The notes: generated by a model not told the origin, from the sequence alone. 64,000 nt of DNA from Caldicellulosiruptor saccharolyticus DSM 8903 (GCF_000016545.1 NC_009437.1:411501-475500), one strand, 5' to 3'. Positions 44,063-53,440 are shown, numbered from the stretch's first letter. Made by a program: numbers and translations.

Positions 44063-46321
44063 TTATTTAGCAATTACTAAATTTCTATTTTGTAAGCTTA
44101 TAAGCCCATATAAAATAGCTCCTGCAAGCATGGCAATGGTAAATCCAAACTCCATTGAAAGCATAATTGATAAAACTGAGCCTATAACTGACATTACACC
44201 GTTGAGTCCCCACATCACAGGAATTGTTTTGCTTTTCTTTTTATTTTCGCTTAATATCTTTATACCTCTTGGGAACGGCATTCCCATGAAAAAGCCTTGA
44301 ATCATAACCAGTATGACTGCGATTAGTATTTTGCTGACTAAACTAAAATTGGAGGTCACTTTGAATATTGAGTTCAAAGAAAGTATTAGACCAATATTTA
44401 TTACCATGACCAAAAGAGCAGGTAAATATATTCTATTTGACAGATTGTTAAACACCTTTGCGTTGCTAAAATATGCACCTATACCGCTGCCAATCAAGAG
44501 CCCAGCAAGTACATAATTGAAGGCAATTACTGGATGACCCAAGTATAGAATAAACTTTTGAATAAGTGGAATCTCAATTAGCATGTATCCTATTCCTAAG
44601 CTTGAAAAATACAAAGAAGGTTTGAACGCTTTTTCTTGAGAGATAATTGGTGTAAATAAAATTATGCTTCCAATAAGTATGAAAAAGAAGATAAATACCA
44701 GCACAGGTGAAACACCTTTGCTAAAGTCATAAAAGTATGGTTTGTCATCTGTTGCAGGTGTTGCGCTGAATGAAAATCCGTTTTCGAACTCTACTAAAGT
44801 CAAATGTCCTTGCTTTATGTGATAAAGTGGTCCCTTGTCATTAACATATGGAATATAAAGCGGGGCAATCTTTCCTTTGTCTGCAGTTTCTTTTAATTTC
44901 TTGCTTTCAAGTTGTGAAAAAGGCTTGTTTTTTACAATGATCATTGGATAATGAATGTGTTCATTGCCGTTCATTAGTTGAATTTCTTTAGTAAAGATAG
45001 CCATATACTTTGGAGCCTCTTTGATTGATATACCTCTTTTGTTCAGTACACGCAAAATAGTTGCTATCAGTTTGCTCATATCCTCTTTGTCATGAGCTAA
45101 AAAGGCGAGTTTTCCATTATCTGTTAAGTGATTCATATAGTCCTCAAGAGCTTCAACTGTAAACAGGTAGTTTTCTGAAAGAGCATAACCTATGTTTTGG
45201 GATGCATTTGTCATGACCAGTGATAAGAATATCACATCATATTTTTCCTTAGATTTTCTCACAAAATTTCTGCCATCTTCACCATAGATTTTCACTTCTG
45301 GCCTATTGTAGATATCTCCATTGAACTCTTTAAAGTGCCTTACAGCGTCAATACTTGATGTATTTATTTCAACACCAGTTATTTGTTTACTGTTTCCAGC
45401 TAAAGCATACAGAATATCTCTTCCACCGCCAGGCCCAATTATCAATGTTTTATGATTGTTTCCAAAAGAAAAAGGCAGATATTCAATGTCATCTTTATAT
45501 TTGCTCAAGCTACTTTTTTTACCGTCAAATCTATACATAGGTGCATTTGCTGTTCCATCAATTGTTACTATCATTTCATCGTTATCACCTTCTACTTTAA
45601 TGACATCTGTTCGTGAAAATGCATTCCATTTAGTGTAGACAATCTTAGCTTTTTGGTTTGATTTTGTAATAGTGCCAAGTGTCTTTGTTTTGTTTGTAAT
45701 AAATCCAATAAAGTTTTGTTCAATTGAATTTACATACTTGTTTGGGATAAAAAGTGCTAACATGAAAAGAATCAATACACCAATGCCGCCAAGCAAAGTC
45801 TTCTTTTTTAGCTGTAAAGTAAAAAGCAACCAAGCTATTACTGAAATAATACAAATCAAAATTACAGACCGATATATTCCAAGATTGTTTAATGAAAGCA
45901 ACACAATTATGCTGCCAAATCCTGAGCCTATGAGATCTGCAAAATATAGCTTGTTGCTTATTTTTCCAAACTGCTCAAATGCAATAGAGAAAAAGTAACC
46001 ACCTGCTACAAAAGGTAATGTGGCCAGAATTAAATAAATCAATACGTTGTTTTGAAACGGCAATACATATATGATCCCCAATGAAAATATGTACGAGATA
46101 GATAGAAGAAATAAGGCCTTAACCAATGAATCAGTTTTTAAATTTTCACTTTTTTGACGCTGATTGTAAGCTATTATTCCACCTATACCAAGACCAAATA
46201 TAGCAAACGATGTAATTAAAAAGGTATAATGATACCAAAATAAGGCAGAATATATTCGATTTAAAATGACCTGGTATATAAACAATGAAATTGATGCTAA
46301 GCTTATAACAACTAAAATCAC
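44063..46321 (-). CDS. membrane-embedded spermidine synthase-like protein
   Basis: 752-aa polytopic protein. About six hydrophobic segments precede and seven follow a soluble Rossmann domain of the spermine/spermidine synthase type (TLIIGPGGGRDILYALAG, GVEINTSSIDAVRHF, YGEDGRNFVRKSKEKYDVIF). The GxGGGxD and acidic ExN features fit binding of decarboxylated SAM or SAM. Fusions of this domain to transporter-like membrane parts are common but poorly understood. GTG 46321 is preferred, eight bases after GGAGG; the ATG at 46336 has no ribosome binding site and precedes that GGAGG. Flanked by the ccdA-like gene upstream and the His-rich peptide downstream, so it may work in membrane redox or metal handling rather than bulk polyamine synthesis. 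Confidence 0.8.
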   Translation of the reverse strand: MILVVISLASISLFIYQVILNRIYSALFWYHYTFLITSFAIFGLGIGGIIAYNQRQKSENLKTDSLVKALFLLSISYIFSLGIIYVLPFQNNVLIYLILATLPFVAGGYFFSIAFEQFGKISNKLYFADLIGSGFGSIIVLLSLNNLGIYRSVILICIISVIAWLLFTLQLKKKTLLGGIGVLILFMLALFIPNKYVNSIEQNFIGFITNKTKTLGTITKSNQKAKIVYTKWNAFSRTDVIKVEGDNDEMIVTIDGTANAPMYRFDGKKSSLSKYKDDIEYLPFSFGNNHKTLIIGPGGGRDILYALAGNSKQITGVEINTSSIDAVRHFKEFNGDIYNRPEVKIYGEDGRNFVRKSKEKYDVIFLSLVMTNASQNIGYALSENYLFTVEALEDYMNHLTDNGKLAFLAHDKEDMSKLIATILRVLNKRGISIKEAPKYMAIFTKEIQLMNGNEHIHYPMIIVKNKPFSQLESKKLKETADKGKIAPLYIPYVNDKGPLYHIKQGHLTLVEFENGFSFSATPATDDKPYFYDFSKGVSPVLVFIFFFILIGSIILFTPIISQEKAFKPSLYFSSLGIGYMLIEIPLIQKFILYLGHPVIAFNYVLAGLLIGSGIGAYFSNAKVFNNLSNRIYLPALLVMVINIGLILSLNSIFKVTSNFSLVSKILIAVILVMIQGFFMGMPFPRGIKILSENKKKSKTIPVMWGLNGVMSVIGSVLSIMLSMEFGFTIAMLAGAILYGLISLQNRNLVIAK

Positions 46322-46357
46322 TTTTATTTCCTCCATTATTACAATTTTTTATATCTA

Positions 46358-47089
46358 TTACATTCCAAACGGCAATTTATAAGGTAGCAGTCTGCTAAAA
46401 ATTGCTGTCAAATCCTGGAGTTTGTTTAAAAACATCACAATACCAAGGAAAATGAGTGTAGCTCCTGCAACTGCACAGATAGCATTTTGGAATTTCTTTG
46501 CCTTTTTTATGGCATTAATCGCGTGAGGTAGATAATAACCAACAAGCAAATACGGTATTGCAAGGCCTAAGGAAAATAATAACATGATTGTCATTCCTAC
46601 AAAGGCACTTTTTGTGGTTGTGGTATATATCAATATGGAATATAAAATTGGCCCGATGCAATGGGAACATACTATAGCGAAAAACAAACCTATTAGGAAA
46701 GTAGTGAAATATCTTGATGATGTCTTGATGTTATCTGCACTATATTTATTCAAAAAAGAAAGATTTAGATTTAGCAGACCAATCAAATTCAATCCCATTA
46801 TTATAGTTATTGCCCCACCAATTTTATTCATTATCGTAGTATAACCACTTAACCATCTGCCAATACTTCCTCCTAAAGCTCCTGCGATTGTAAAAACAAG
46901 TGTAAAGGCAGATACAAATATAAAGGTATTTATAAGTATAAAATTTCTCATTCTTTTGTGAACTTCTATATCCTTCAAATCTCTAATCGAAACACCTGTG
47001 ATAAGTGAAAAATATACACTTATCATAGGTACTATGCAGGGGGAAAAGAAAGATGCTAAGCCTGCTGCAAAAGGTAACAAATAAGCCAC
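46358..47089 (-). CDS. ccdA: CcdA-like thiol-disulfide transport membrane protein
   Basis: 243-aa protein with six membrane helices, the CcdA/DsbD-beta fold that carries reducing power from cytoplasmic thioredoxin across the membrane by a cysteine pair. The cysteines are in FFSPCIVPM (first helix) and IVCSHCIGPIL (fourth helix), each followed by a proline as in CcdA. GTG start nine bases after AGGAGG. No thioredoxin-like partner or cytochrome c genes are adjacent; the anchored protein encoded just upstream and the membrane spermidine-synthase-like protein downstream are its likely partners. Cytochrome c biogenesis is improbable in a fermenter; keeping extracellular cysteines or metal sites reduced is more plausible. 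Confidence 0.85.
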   Translation of the reverse strand: MAYLLPFAAGLASFFSPCIVPMISVYFSLITGVSIRDLKDIEVHKRMRNFILINTFIFVSAFTLVFTIAGALGGSIGRWLSGYTTIMNKIGGAITIIMGLNLIGLLNLNLSFLNKYSADNIKTSSRYFTTFLIGLFFAIVCSHCIGPILYSILIYTTTTKSAFVGMTIMLLFSLGLAIPYLLVGYYLPHAINAIKKAKKFQNAICAVAGATLIFLGIVMFLNKLQDLTAIFSRLLPYKLPFGM

Positions 47090-47102
47090 TTTATAGATCC
47101 TC

Positions 47103-47639
47103 CTAATTTAAAAACTTCTTATCCCACCTATAAATTCTCGATTTGACACCTCCAATATTTTGTAGCTCCAATTGGATATATTTGGTTTTAGGAGTAATAA
47201 GGTTTTTACCATTTATCTTTTTCGGTATTTTAATATATGCCATGACATGATGTCCTGAACCCTCAATTCGCCATGTTGCTTTTTTAACTTTTATACCTTC
47301 ACTTGTGGTAAACAATATCTTTCCACTAAGATTGAGTGTGGACAAATCAACTTGATGATTGTCAAAAAACACCTCAAATACAAGGTTATCTTTGTCATCT
47401 TTTATAGGATTTAGATATCTTACCCCGACTGTTATGAATCCTTCACTGTTTATTATCAGAGGATCTGCTGAGTTATTTTTAGAACTTGTACTTTGTTTCA
47501 AACCCTGCTGATAAGTAGTTTTAGTCTGTATATCACTTTGCTTTTTTTGTTGTGAGATTATAACTTGAGCGTACAGTGAAGATAGTATGAATGCAAAAAG
47601 GATGGCAATCACAATTATTCTCTTTGCTTTTTTGCTCAC
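47103..47639 (-). CDS. membrane-anchored extracellular beta-rich protein, unknown
   Basis: 178-aa protein that I do not recognise. The N-terminus (SKKAKRIIVIAILFAFILSS) is a signal anchor, followed by a Gln/Ser/Lys linker and a beta-rich domain of about 115 residues (FITVGVRYLNPIKDDKDNLV through YIQLELQNIGGVKSRIYRWD), including GSGHHVMAYIKIP with a His pair that could bind metal. There are no cysteines, so it is not itself a thioredoxin partner. GTG 47639 is preceded by AAAGGAGG at eight bases; codons up to 47684 include that site. First gene of the ccdA operon with 13 bases to the next start. Confidence 0.7.
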   Translation of the reverse strand: MSKKAKRIIVIAILFAFILSSLYAQVIISQQKKQSDIQTKTTYQQGLKQSTSSKNNSADPLIINSEGFITVGVRYLNPIKDDKDNLVFEVFFDNHQVDLSTLNLSGKILFTTSEGIKVKKATWRIEGSGHHVMAYIKIPKKINGKNLITPKTKYIQLELQNIGGVKSRIYRWDKKFLN

Positions 47640-47859
47640 CAAAACTTCCTCCTTTGCATTTTGACTTGTGTTCTTTTTTGCCAAATTTAAATTAAACCTA
47701 TTTATTTACTCGGGATTTTTATATAATCATTTTATCAAAGACCATTTTGACAAGTCAATTGACTTAACAAATTCTTTACAAATTCTTTGCAATTTATTAA
47801 AAAATTAAGCAAGAAGACTCCATCTTCTACAAGATGGAGATGAATTGCTAAAAATATGA

Positions 47860-47865
47860 TATAAT
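47860..47865 (+). promoter_or_regulatory. -10 element of tnpB
   Basis: TATAAT 18 bases before the tnpB start codon, inside the element's left end. No clear -35. The transcript leader would be very short. Confidence 0.4.
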
Positions 47866-47883
47866 ATTCCTCAGGTGATTAAA

Positions 47884-49101
47884 ATGTACAAAACACAGAA
47901 AAATCATATAAGATGTGATAAACAAACATACAGACTGCTACGTCAGCTTTGCCACTTCTCAAAAAATCTGTACAACTATGCTCTGTACCATATAAGGCAA
48001 CACTACTTTAAAACTCAGGAATATTTGCGATATGAAAGTGTATATCATCTTGTGAAAGAAAGCGAAGACTACAGGCTTTTGCCATCGCAGGTTGCCCAGC
48101 AAACACTTATTTCAGTGATTGAGGCTTTTAAGTCTTTTCTGGGTCTTTTGAGAGCCGAAAAAGAAGGGAAGGTAGAAGAAAGAGTTTCAATGCCCAAATA
48201 CCTGCCGAAGGATGGGATGTATCAGATAGTTTTTCCGAAGGACCAGTTCAAGACAGAGGGGAAAAAAGTACGATTGAGTCTTGGCAGGGGTTTTGCGAAA
48301 GAGTTTGGAGTAAAATACCTGTATTTTGACCTGCCAGCTACGGTTCTGGGTAAGGAAATTAGGGAAGTCAGGATAATACCAAGATTTAATGGTAGATGGT
48401 TTGAGATTGAGTATGTGTATGAAGATAAGCAGCAGCTGGGAATTTTTGATTTGAGCAGGTATTTAGGGGTAGACTTAGGGCTTGACAATTTTGCGGCGGT
48501 GGTTGATACCATCGGGACTGCCTTTTTGATAGAAGGCAGGTTTTTAAAATCAGTCAACCGATGGTACAACAAAGAAAGGGCAAGACTGCAGTCGATTTAC
48601 AGCAGGCAAGGAATAAAATGTGGCAGAAAACTTGCTTTAGTTTCTCGCAAAAGACAGCATATAATTGACAACTTTTTGAATCAGGCTGTGAGTTTGATAA
48701 TCAAGCACTGTTTGAACAATCAAATTTCTGCAGTAGTTGTTGGGGAAATGAAAGATATAAAGCAGGGGATAGAGCTTGGGGTTGTAAACAATCAAAATTT
48801 TGTGGGGATACCATATGATAAGTTCAAGAGGAAGCTAAAATCAAAGTGCATGTATTATGGTATAAGGTATGTGGAAGTGGATGAGAGTTATACATCACAA
48901 AGATGTAGCAGATGTGGGCATGTTAGCAAAAGTAGCAGGAGATACAGGGGATTGTACGTATGCAAAAAGTGTGGGTATGTAGTAAATGCGGATATAAATG
49001 GGGCGATAAACATAGTTGCAAAAGTAGCTGGTGAGTCTGTGGTGAAGCAGATAACCAGTAGTGGGTGTGTGAACCACCCTGTGAGAATAAGGGTAGCTTG
49101 A
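47884..49101 (+). CDS. tnpB: TnpB RNA-guided nuclease
   Basis: 405-aa TnpB with an N-terminal helical/beta recognition region (1-185) and a RuvC nuclease. The catalytic acids are present: D197 (LGVDLGLDNF), E288 (VVVGEMKDI) and D370 (VVNADINGAINI). The zinc finger is C341, C344, C360 and C363 (CSRCGH...VCKKCG). TnpB cuts DNA next to a short target-adjacent motif using an omega-RNA made from the element's right end. AGGTGA lies five bases before ATG 47884. All catalytic residues are intact, so it may be active. It lies between the ccdA operon and a methyltransferase gene and interrupts no recognisable gene. Confidence 0.92.
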   Translation: MYKTQKNHIRCDKQTYRLLRQLCHFSKNLYNYALYHIRQHYFKTQEYLRYESVYHLVKESEDYRLLPSQVAQQTLISVIEAFKSFLGLLRAEKEGKVEERVSMPKYLPKDGMYQIVFPKDQFKTEGKKVRLSLGRGFAKEFGVKYLYFDLPATVLGKEIREVRIIPRFNGRWFEIEYVYEDKQQLGIFDLSRYLGVDLGLDNFAAVVDTIGTAFLIEGRFLKSVNRWYNKERARLQSIYSRQGIKCGRKLALVSRKRQHIIDNFLNQAVSLIIKHCLNNQISAVVVGEMKDIKQGIELGVVNNQNFVGIPYDKFKRKLKSKCMYYGIRYVEVDESYTSQRCSRCGHVSKSSRRYRGLYVCKKCGYVVNADINGAINIVAKVAGESVVKQITSSGCVNHPVRIRVA

Positions 49102-49155
49102 GATGCTGCCAAACTTCTCGCGAAGCCACCACCTCTTTAGGTGGATGGTAGTTCA
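48990..49155 (+). ncRNA. predicted omega-RNA (reRNA) of the TnpB element
   Basis: By analogy with characterised IS605-family elements, the guide scaffold overlaps the 3' end of tnpB and runs through the right-end hairpin (49126-49148). Sequence immediately after the end (from about 49156) would then be the guide. Position and length are inferred, not seen directly. Confidence 0.35.
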
Positions 49156-49296
49156 CTTACACATTCAAATAAAAAGATGTTAAGCTCAAACTTTTGTAAA
49201 GTGGTAGAATAATTTAAAAAGAATAATTTCGATAGAGTGAGCTGCAACAACTCTAAAAACGAATAATAAACATATTGAAATGAAAGGAGAAAATAT

Positions 49297-49920
49297 ATGA
49301 AAAACAAAACAGAGATAATCAGGAAAAGATATGATAGAGCTGCTAAATACTATGATGCTATTGAAAATATGATGGAGAAAAAGTGGTTTTCTCAGTGGAG
49401 AAAGTTATTATTTAGCTATGTAAAAGGCCCTAAGGTTTTAGAAGTAGGTGTTGGCACGGGTAAAAATATGCCTTATTATAATCAAGATTGGGAAATAGTT
49501 GCAATAGATTTTAGCCCCAAGATGCTTGAAAAAGCAAAAGAAAGATCCGCAAAATTAAACTTGCAAGTAGACTTAAAACTTATGGACGTTCAGAATTTGG
49601 AATTTGCTGATAACTCTTTTGATACAGTTGTGACAGCCTGTGTATTTTGTTCAGTGCCAGATCCCATTTTAGGTTTGAAAGAAATCCGCAGAGTCTTAAA
49701 AGGCGATGGACTTTTAGTAATGCTTGAACATGTTCGAAGCAAAAAAGAGCCAATAGGCAAAATAATGGATATATTAAATCCCTTGGTTGTTGGGCTTTAT
49801 GGAGCTAATATAAATCGAAATACAGTAGAAAATGTTAAAAAAGCCGGGTTTGAGATAGTTGAGGAAAAGAACTTGTTATCTGACATTGTGAAATTGATTG
49901 TTGCAAAGCCTATAAAATAA
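49297..49920 (+). CDS. class I SAM-dependent methyltransferase (UbiE/PMT-like)
   Basis: 207-aa methyltransferase. Motif I is VLEVGVGTGKNMPYY (about 48-62), the acidic end of strand 2 is VAIDFSPKMLEKAKER, followed by LKLMDVQNLEFADNSFDTVV (motif II), a Cys-containing TACVFCSVPDP and HVRSKKEPIGKIMD. The pattern is that of UbiE-like enzymes and of bacterial phosphatidylethanolamine N-methyltransferases; arsenite methyltransferase is less likely as its extra cysteines are missing. AAAGGAG precedes the ATG. It stands alone between the TnpB element and a terminator shared with the convergent chemoreceptor gene. Confidence 0.85.
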   Translation: MKNKTEIIRKRYDRAAKYYDAIENMMEKKWFSQWRKLLFSYVKGPKVLEVGVGTGKNMPYYNQDWEIVAIDFSPKMLEKAKERSAKLNLQVDLKLMDVQNLEFADNSFDTVVTACVFCSVPDPILGLKEIRRVLKGDGLLVMLEHVRSKKEPIGKIMDILNPLVVGLYGANINRNTVENVKKAGFEIVEEKNLLSDIVKLIVAKPIK

Positions 49921-49960
49921 TAAGGGATTGGGCTTATCTTCCCAACCCCTTTTATCTTTT
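49921..49960. terminator. bidirectional terminator between methyltransferase and chemoreceptor
   Basis: AAGGG-TTGGG pairs with CCCAA-CCCCTT (one bulged A), with T-rich runs to the right on the plus strand. Confidence 0.6.
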
Positions 49961-49961
49961 T

Positions 49962-51239
49962 TTATCTTATTTTGTACTTCTTCAGCTTCTTATCAAGCTC
50001 ATCAACAAGCTTTTGCAAGGATTGTGCTGAGTATTTCATCTCGTTTATAGAATTTAACTGGTTTTCAACAGTTGCAGCAACTTCCTGTGATGCAGCAGCT
50101 GTTTCTTGTGAGACTGAGGATATACTTTCAATTGCTCTTATTACAGCATTTCTTGCCTCTTCCATTCTGTTTAGAGCTTCCTTTACAATTTGCGTCTTTT
50201 CAACAATTGCAGTGATTTCATCAGAGATCTTTCCGAAAGAATGCTGGGACTCGATAACAGCATCTCGTTGACCAAGTGCTGCTGCTTTGATTTCGTCAAT
50301 AATCTTGATTGTATTTTCTGTTTCACTTAAAATAACATCCACTATTGAATTTATCTCATCTGCTGCTTTTTTGCTCTGATCAGCAAGTTTTCTTACCTCG
50401 TCAGCAACAACAGCAAAACCTTTGCCTGCCTCGCCTGCTCTTGCCGCCTCAATTGCAGCATTTAAAGCCAACAGGTTTGTCTGCTCTGCAATTGTATTTA
50501 TTACCTCAACAAAGTTAGATATAGTCTTAATTCTCTCGACGAATGTCATAATTGTTTCAATTACCTTTTCAGCGGTTGTAAGAGCAACTTCGCTCTTTTC
50601 ACGAAGATCATTCATTTTTTCAATTCCGTCTTTGTTAAGAGTCTCGATTTTATTTGTTTCTTCAATTACAGCATTATAACTTTCTGAAACTGCATTGAGC
50701 TGTTCAGAAAGGTTATTTACTAAAAGAACACCATGCTGCGCTTCTTCTGCCTGCTGTGAAGCACCTTTTGCAATTTCTTCAACTGTCTTTGCAATTTCTT
50801 CAATTGCAGCTGCTGCATCTTCAGATGTTTTTGTGACCTTCTTTGATGCCCCAACTATTGCATTTGATAGGTTAAAAAACTCTTCAATCAGAAGTTTTAT
50901 GTCAGAAAGTACAATGTTTACACTTGATGCAACTCTTTGGATATTCCCAAATTCCTTTGATAAGATGAGCTTACTATAGTCTCCGTTCTTGATAACTTCC
51001 AGAGTATTTTCAAGCTTTGTAATCATCTTATTCATTTCATAGCGGATCATAAAAGCTGTTATTGCAAGTGTTAGAATAAACGTGATTGTTGCAACTACGA
51101 TGCTGTAAAGTTTTAGATTGCCTGTTGGCATGATAATTCCAAGAAGAATGTCGAGGATGATTATAAACGCGAGGGCCACGTATGTAAGACTAATAACTCC
51201 TTTTTTTACAGATTCATTTCCATTACTTTTTGGTGGCAT
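49962..51239 (-). CDS. methyl-accepting chemotaxis protein with minimal sensor
   Basis: 425-aa chemoreceptor. Two membrane helices (about 20-68: [19 protein letters not shown] and [18 protein letters not shown]) are joined by only about eight residues, so there is no real extracellular domain; sensing must occur in the membrane or cytoplasm. The signalling tip is canonical: [20 protein letters not shown] followed by [23 protein letters not shown] 51239 is chosen because AAGGAG lies eight bases upstream; GTG 51248 would touch it. No chemotaxis kinase or motor genes are nearby. A possible energy- or temperature-sensing receptor. Confidence 0.9.
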   Translation of the reverse strand: MPPKSNGNESVKKGVISLTYVALAFIIILDILLGIIMPTGNLKLYSIVVATITFILTLAITAFMIRYEMNKMITKLENTLEVIKNGDYSKLILSKEFGNIQRVASSVNIVLSDIKLLIEEFFNLSNAIVGASKKVTKTSEDAAAAIEEIAKTVEEIAKGASQQAEEAQHGVLLVNNLSEQLNAVSESYNAVIEETNKIETLNKDGIEKMNDLREKSEVALTTAEKVIETIMTFVERIKTISNFVEVINTIAEQTNLLALNAAIEAARAGEAGKGFAVVADEVRKLADQSKKAADEINSIVDVILSETENTIKIIDEIKAAALGQRDAVIESQHSFGKISDEITAIVEKTQIVKEALNRMEEARNAVIRAIESISSVSQETAAASQEVAATVENQLNSINEMKYSAQSLQKLVDELDKKLKKYKIR

Positions 51240-51412
51240 TGACTTCACTCCTTATCCCATAAATTTCTTCCTTATACCATCTATTATAATACAAGATGTT
51301 AACTTTTTGCTAATATTTCTTTCAAAAAAGTTGTTTTTAATGTTTAAATGACATCTAAGAATTGAATACTACTATAATAAAAGCTCAAAAAAGTTCAAAG
51401 GAGCACAAAATA

Positions 51413-52660
51413 ATGGAGAAATTTATAATAAGTGGAGGGAAAAAACTTTTTGGAAGTGTTAAAGTTCACTCTTCAAAGAATGCAATTCTGCCGATCTTGG
51501 CAGCTTCTATTATAACAGAAGATAATATTTATCTACATGATATTCCTATGTTAGAAGATATAAAAATCATGATAGAGATACTTCGCCACTGCGGATGTGA
51601 GGTAAGAAATACTGATGAAACATTGGTTATAAGCCCAAATGTTGTAAATAATGATATCAATATTGACATAGTAAACAAACTCAGAGCTTCTATACTTTTG
51701 CTGGGAAGTATGCTTGCACGCTGCAACAAAGTTATATTAGGTATGCCAGGGGGTTGTAACATTGGCACAAGGCCGATAGACCTTCATATAAAAGGGCTTT
51801 CAAAACTTGGGGCGGAGATAAAGTTAAATCAAGGATACATTGAAGCAAAAGTGAAAAAGCTGAAAGGAGAAAAGATATATCTTGACTTTCCGTCAGTTGG
51901 GGCAACAGAGAATATTATGATTGCAGCCGTTTTAGCAGAAGGCGAGACCATTATAGAAAACGCAGCAACAGAGCCAGAGGTTGTTTGTCTTGCAAATTTC
52001 TTAAGCTCAATGGGTGCAAAGATATATGGTGCTGGGACTGACACAATAAGGATTTTGGGAGTGAACAAGCTTAAAAGTGCTTCTTTTACTCCAATTCCAG
52101 ACAGAATCGAAGCCGGCACATACATGGTAATGGCAGCTGTGTGTGGCGGTGAGATAGAAATTACAAATGTGGTTATTGAACATATAAGACCTATAATTGC
52201 TAAGTTCAAAGAGTGCAATATCAAGGTTGTTGAAGGTGAAAATACTATTAAGGTTTTTTCGACGGACAAGATAAAACCAACAGATATAAAAACATTGCCA
52301 TACCCGGGTTTTCCAACAGATATGCAAGCACCAATGATGAGTTTACTTACAGTTGCAAAAGGTACAAGTATGGTGATAGAAACAATATTTGAGAACAGGT
52401 TTTTACATGTAGGAGAGCTTTTAAAAATGGGTGCTAATATCAAATTAGAAGGAAGAGTTGCAATTGTGGAAGGCGTGAAAAGATTAACTTCTGCAAAACT
52501 TGAAGCAAAGGATTTGCGAGGAGGTGCGGCACTTGTAATAGCAGCTTTGATGGCAGATGGTACAACCGAGATAGAGGGGATTGAACACATTAGCAGAGGG
52601 TATTTTGAGTTTGAAAAAAATATATTAAGCCTTGGAGGAGATATAAAAAGAATAGTTTAA
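51413..52660 (+). CDS. murA: UDP-N-acetylglucosamine 1-carboxyvinyltransferase
   Basis: 415-aa EPSP-synthase-fold enzyme that transfers enolpyruvate from PEP to UDP-GlcNAc, the first committed step of peptidoglycan synthesis. Key residues are in place: K22 in SSKNAILP, R91-A92-S93, and the PEP- and fosfomycin-reactive C115 in MPGGCNIGTRPIDLH; GFPTDMQAP is the conserved loop. AAAGGAGC before ATG 51413 sets the start. It stands alone and convergent with a secreted-protein gene. Firmicutes often have two MurA enzymes; whether this is the main or the accessory one cannot be told here. Confidence 0.93.
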   Translation: MEKFIISGGKKLFGSVKVHSSKNAILPILAASIITEDNIYLHDIPMLEDIKIMIEILRHCGCEVRNTDETLVISPNVVNNDINIDIVNKLRASILLLGSMLARCNKVILGMPGGCNIGTRPIDLHIKGLSKLGAEIKLNQGYIEAKVKKLKGEKIYLDFPSVGATENIMIAAVLAEGETIIENAATEPEVVCLANFLSSMGAKIYGAGTDTIRILGVNKLKSASFTPIPDRIEAGTYMVMAAVCGGEIEITNVVIEHIRPIIAKFKECNIKVVEGENTIKVFSTDKIKPTDIKTLPYPGFPTDMQAPMMSLLTVAKGTSMVIETIFENRFLHVGELLKMGANIKLEGRVAIVEGVKRLTSAKLEAKDLRGGAALVIAALMADGTTEIEGIEHISRGYFEFEKNILSLGGDIKRIV

Positions 52661-52677
52661 ACCAAGAAAAAATTAAA

Positions 52678-52721
52678 AAAAGCCTGTCTGCTTTGTTTTT
52701 TGCAGACAGGCTTTAACTTTT
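52678..52721. terminator. bidirectional terminator after murA
   Basis: AAAGCCTGTCTGC pairs perfectly with GCAGACAGGCTTT; A-rich on the left and TTTTTT on the right. Confidence 0.85.
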
Positions 52722-52740
52722 TTGCTGTAGCATTGTTCAA

Positions 52741-53274
52741 TTAATATCCCATCATGCTTCCAAAGCCAGAACCCATCATTCCGCCACCATGTCCAAATCC
52801 CATCATTCCTGCATGATCAGTGCCATTGTTTGACCAATCTAACATGTGGTCAATGCAAAACTGAAGGTTTGATTGAAAGTGTTTCTTTAAAGAATCAGCT
52901 TGCTGTTGTGTTATTTTTCCATCTTTTAAAAGTTTGTCAATTTCAGCAACCCTCAGGTCGTACAACTTCTTTTTAAACTGGTCAACTGTTAATTTCTTTT
53001 CTTTAAGAATATCATTTATAGTTTTACCACTCTGTAATTTTTTAACAAGTTCATCAACTGAAATGCCCAAGGCTTTTGCAGCAAGTTCTTGCATATTCAC
53101 ATGCATTCCTACACTATATCCACCACAGCCTGTATTTTGTTGCTGTGCAGCTGCTGTAGTTTTAAGTGTTTTTTGAGCGGAGCTTGTTTGCACTCCTCTA
53201 GCAAGAACAAGTGTGAATGTGAGAGCAAGCGCTAATACTAAACTAATACCTAATATTGATTTTAAGAATTTCAT
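52741..53274 (-). CDS. secreted DUF2680-like protein with Met/Gly/His tail
   Basis: 177-aa exported protein. Signal peptide MKFLKSILGISLVLALALTF, a low-complexity Thr/Ala/Gln linker, then two helical hairpin repeats (AAKALGISVDELVKKLQSGK and IDKLLKDGKITQQQADSLKK) as in DUF2680/YckD-type proteins. The tail MMGFGHGGGMMGSGFGSMMG is made almost only of Met, Gly and His, a composition often linked with copper or silver binding. Function unknown. GGGAGG precedes the ATG. It is divergent from a two-component system, with tandem response-regulator-like boxes between them, so it is probably controlled by that system. Confidence 0.75.
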   Translation of the reverse strand: MKFLKSILGISLVLALALTFTLVLARGVQTSSAQKTLKTTAAAQQQNTGCGGYSVGMHVNMQELAAKALGISVDELVKKLQSGKTINDILKEKKLTVDQFKKKLYDLRVAEIDKLLKDGKITQQQADSLKKHFQSNLQFCIDHMLDWSNNGTDHAGMMGFGHGGGMMGSGFGSMMGY

Positions 53275-53332
53275 CTTTAATCAACCTCCCAAAAATTTAA
53301 TTTGTTTTACGTTTTATATGTTAAACTCTATT

Positions 53333-53374
53333 TGTAAGATGGGTATAAGCAAAGTGTAAAGAAATTGTAAAGAA
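53333..53374. promoter_or_regulatory. tandem TGTAAAGAA boxes, OmpR-type regulator site
   Basis: TGTAAAGAA occurs at 53355-53363 and 53366-53374, exactly one 11-bp step apart, and a weaker TGTAAGAT starts at 53333, 22 bp before the first. Direct repeats on one face of the helix with this period are typical for OmpR/PhoB-class regulators. They lie between the secreted-protein gene and the response-regulator gene. Confidence 0.6.
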
Positions 53375-53440
53375 TAATTTTGAGCCTAACAAAAAATCTA
53401 TTTAGAAAAGATATATAATATAAAATAGGGTGGGTGAAAG

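Larger units (their letters stand above)
47812..49155 (+). mobile_element. solitary TnpB element (IS605/IS1341 type)
   Basis: A tnpB gene bracketed by hairpins typical of IS200/IS605 ends: left CTCCATCTT-ctac-AAGATGGAG (47818-47839) and right CCACCT-cttt-AGGTGG extended by CCA/TGG (49126-49148). No tnpA Y1 transposase gene is present, so it would move only with help in trans. Exact ends are inferred; the right end probably lies at GTTCAC near 49155. Confidence 0.7.

Noticed and set aside
51829-52590. 253-codon minus-strand open frame inside murA
   Set aside because: Entirely antisense to conserved MurA coding sequence; composition typical of an antisense frame.
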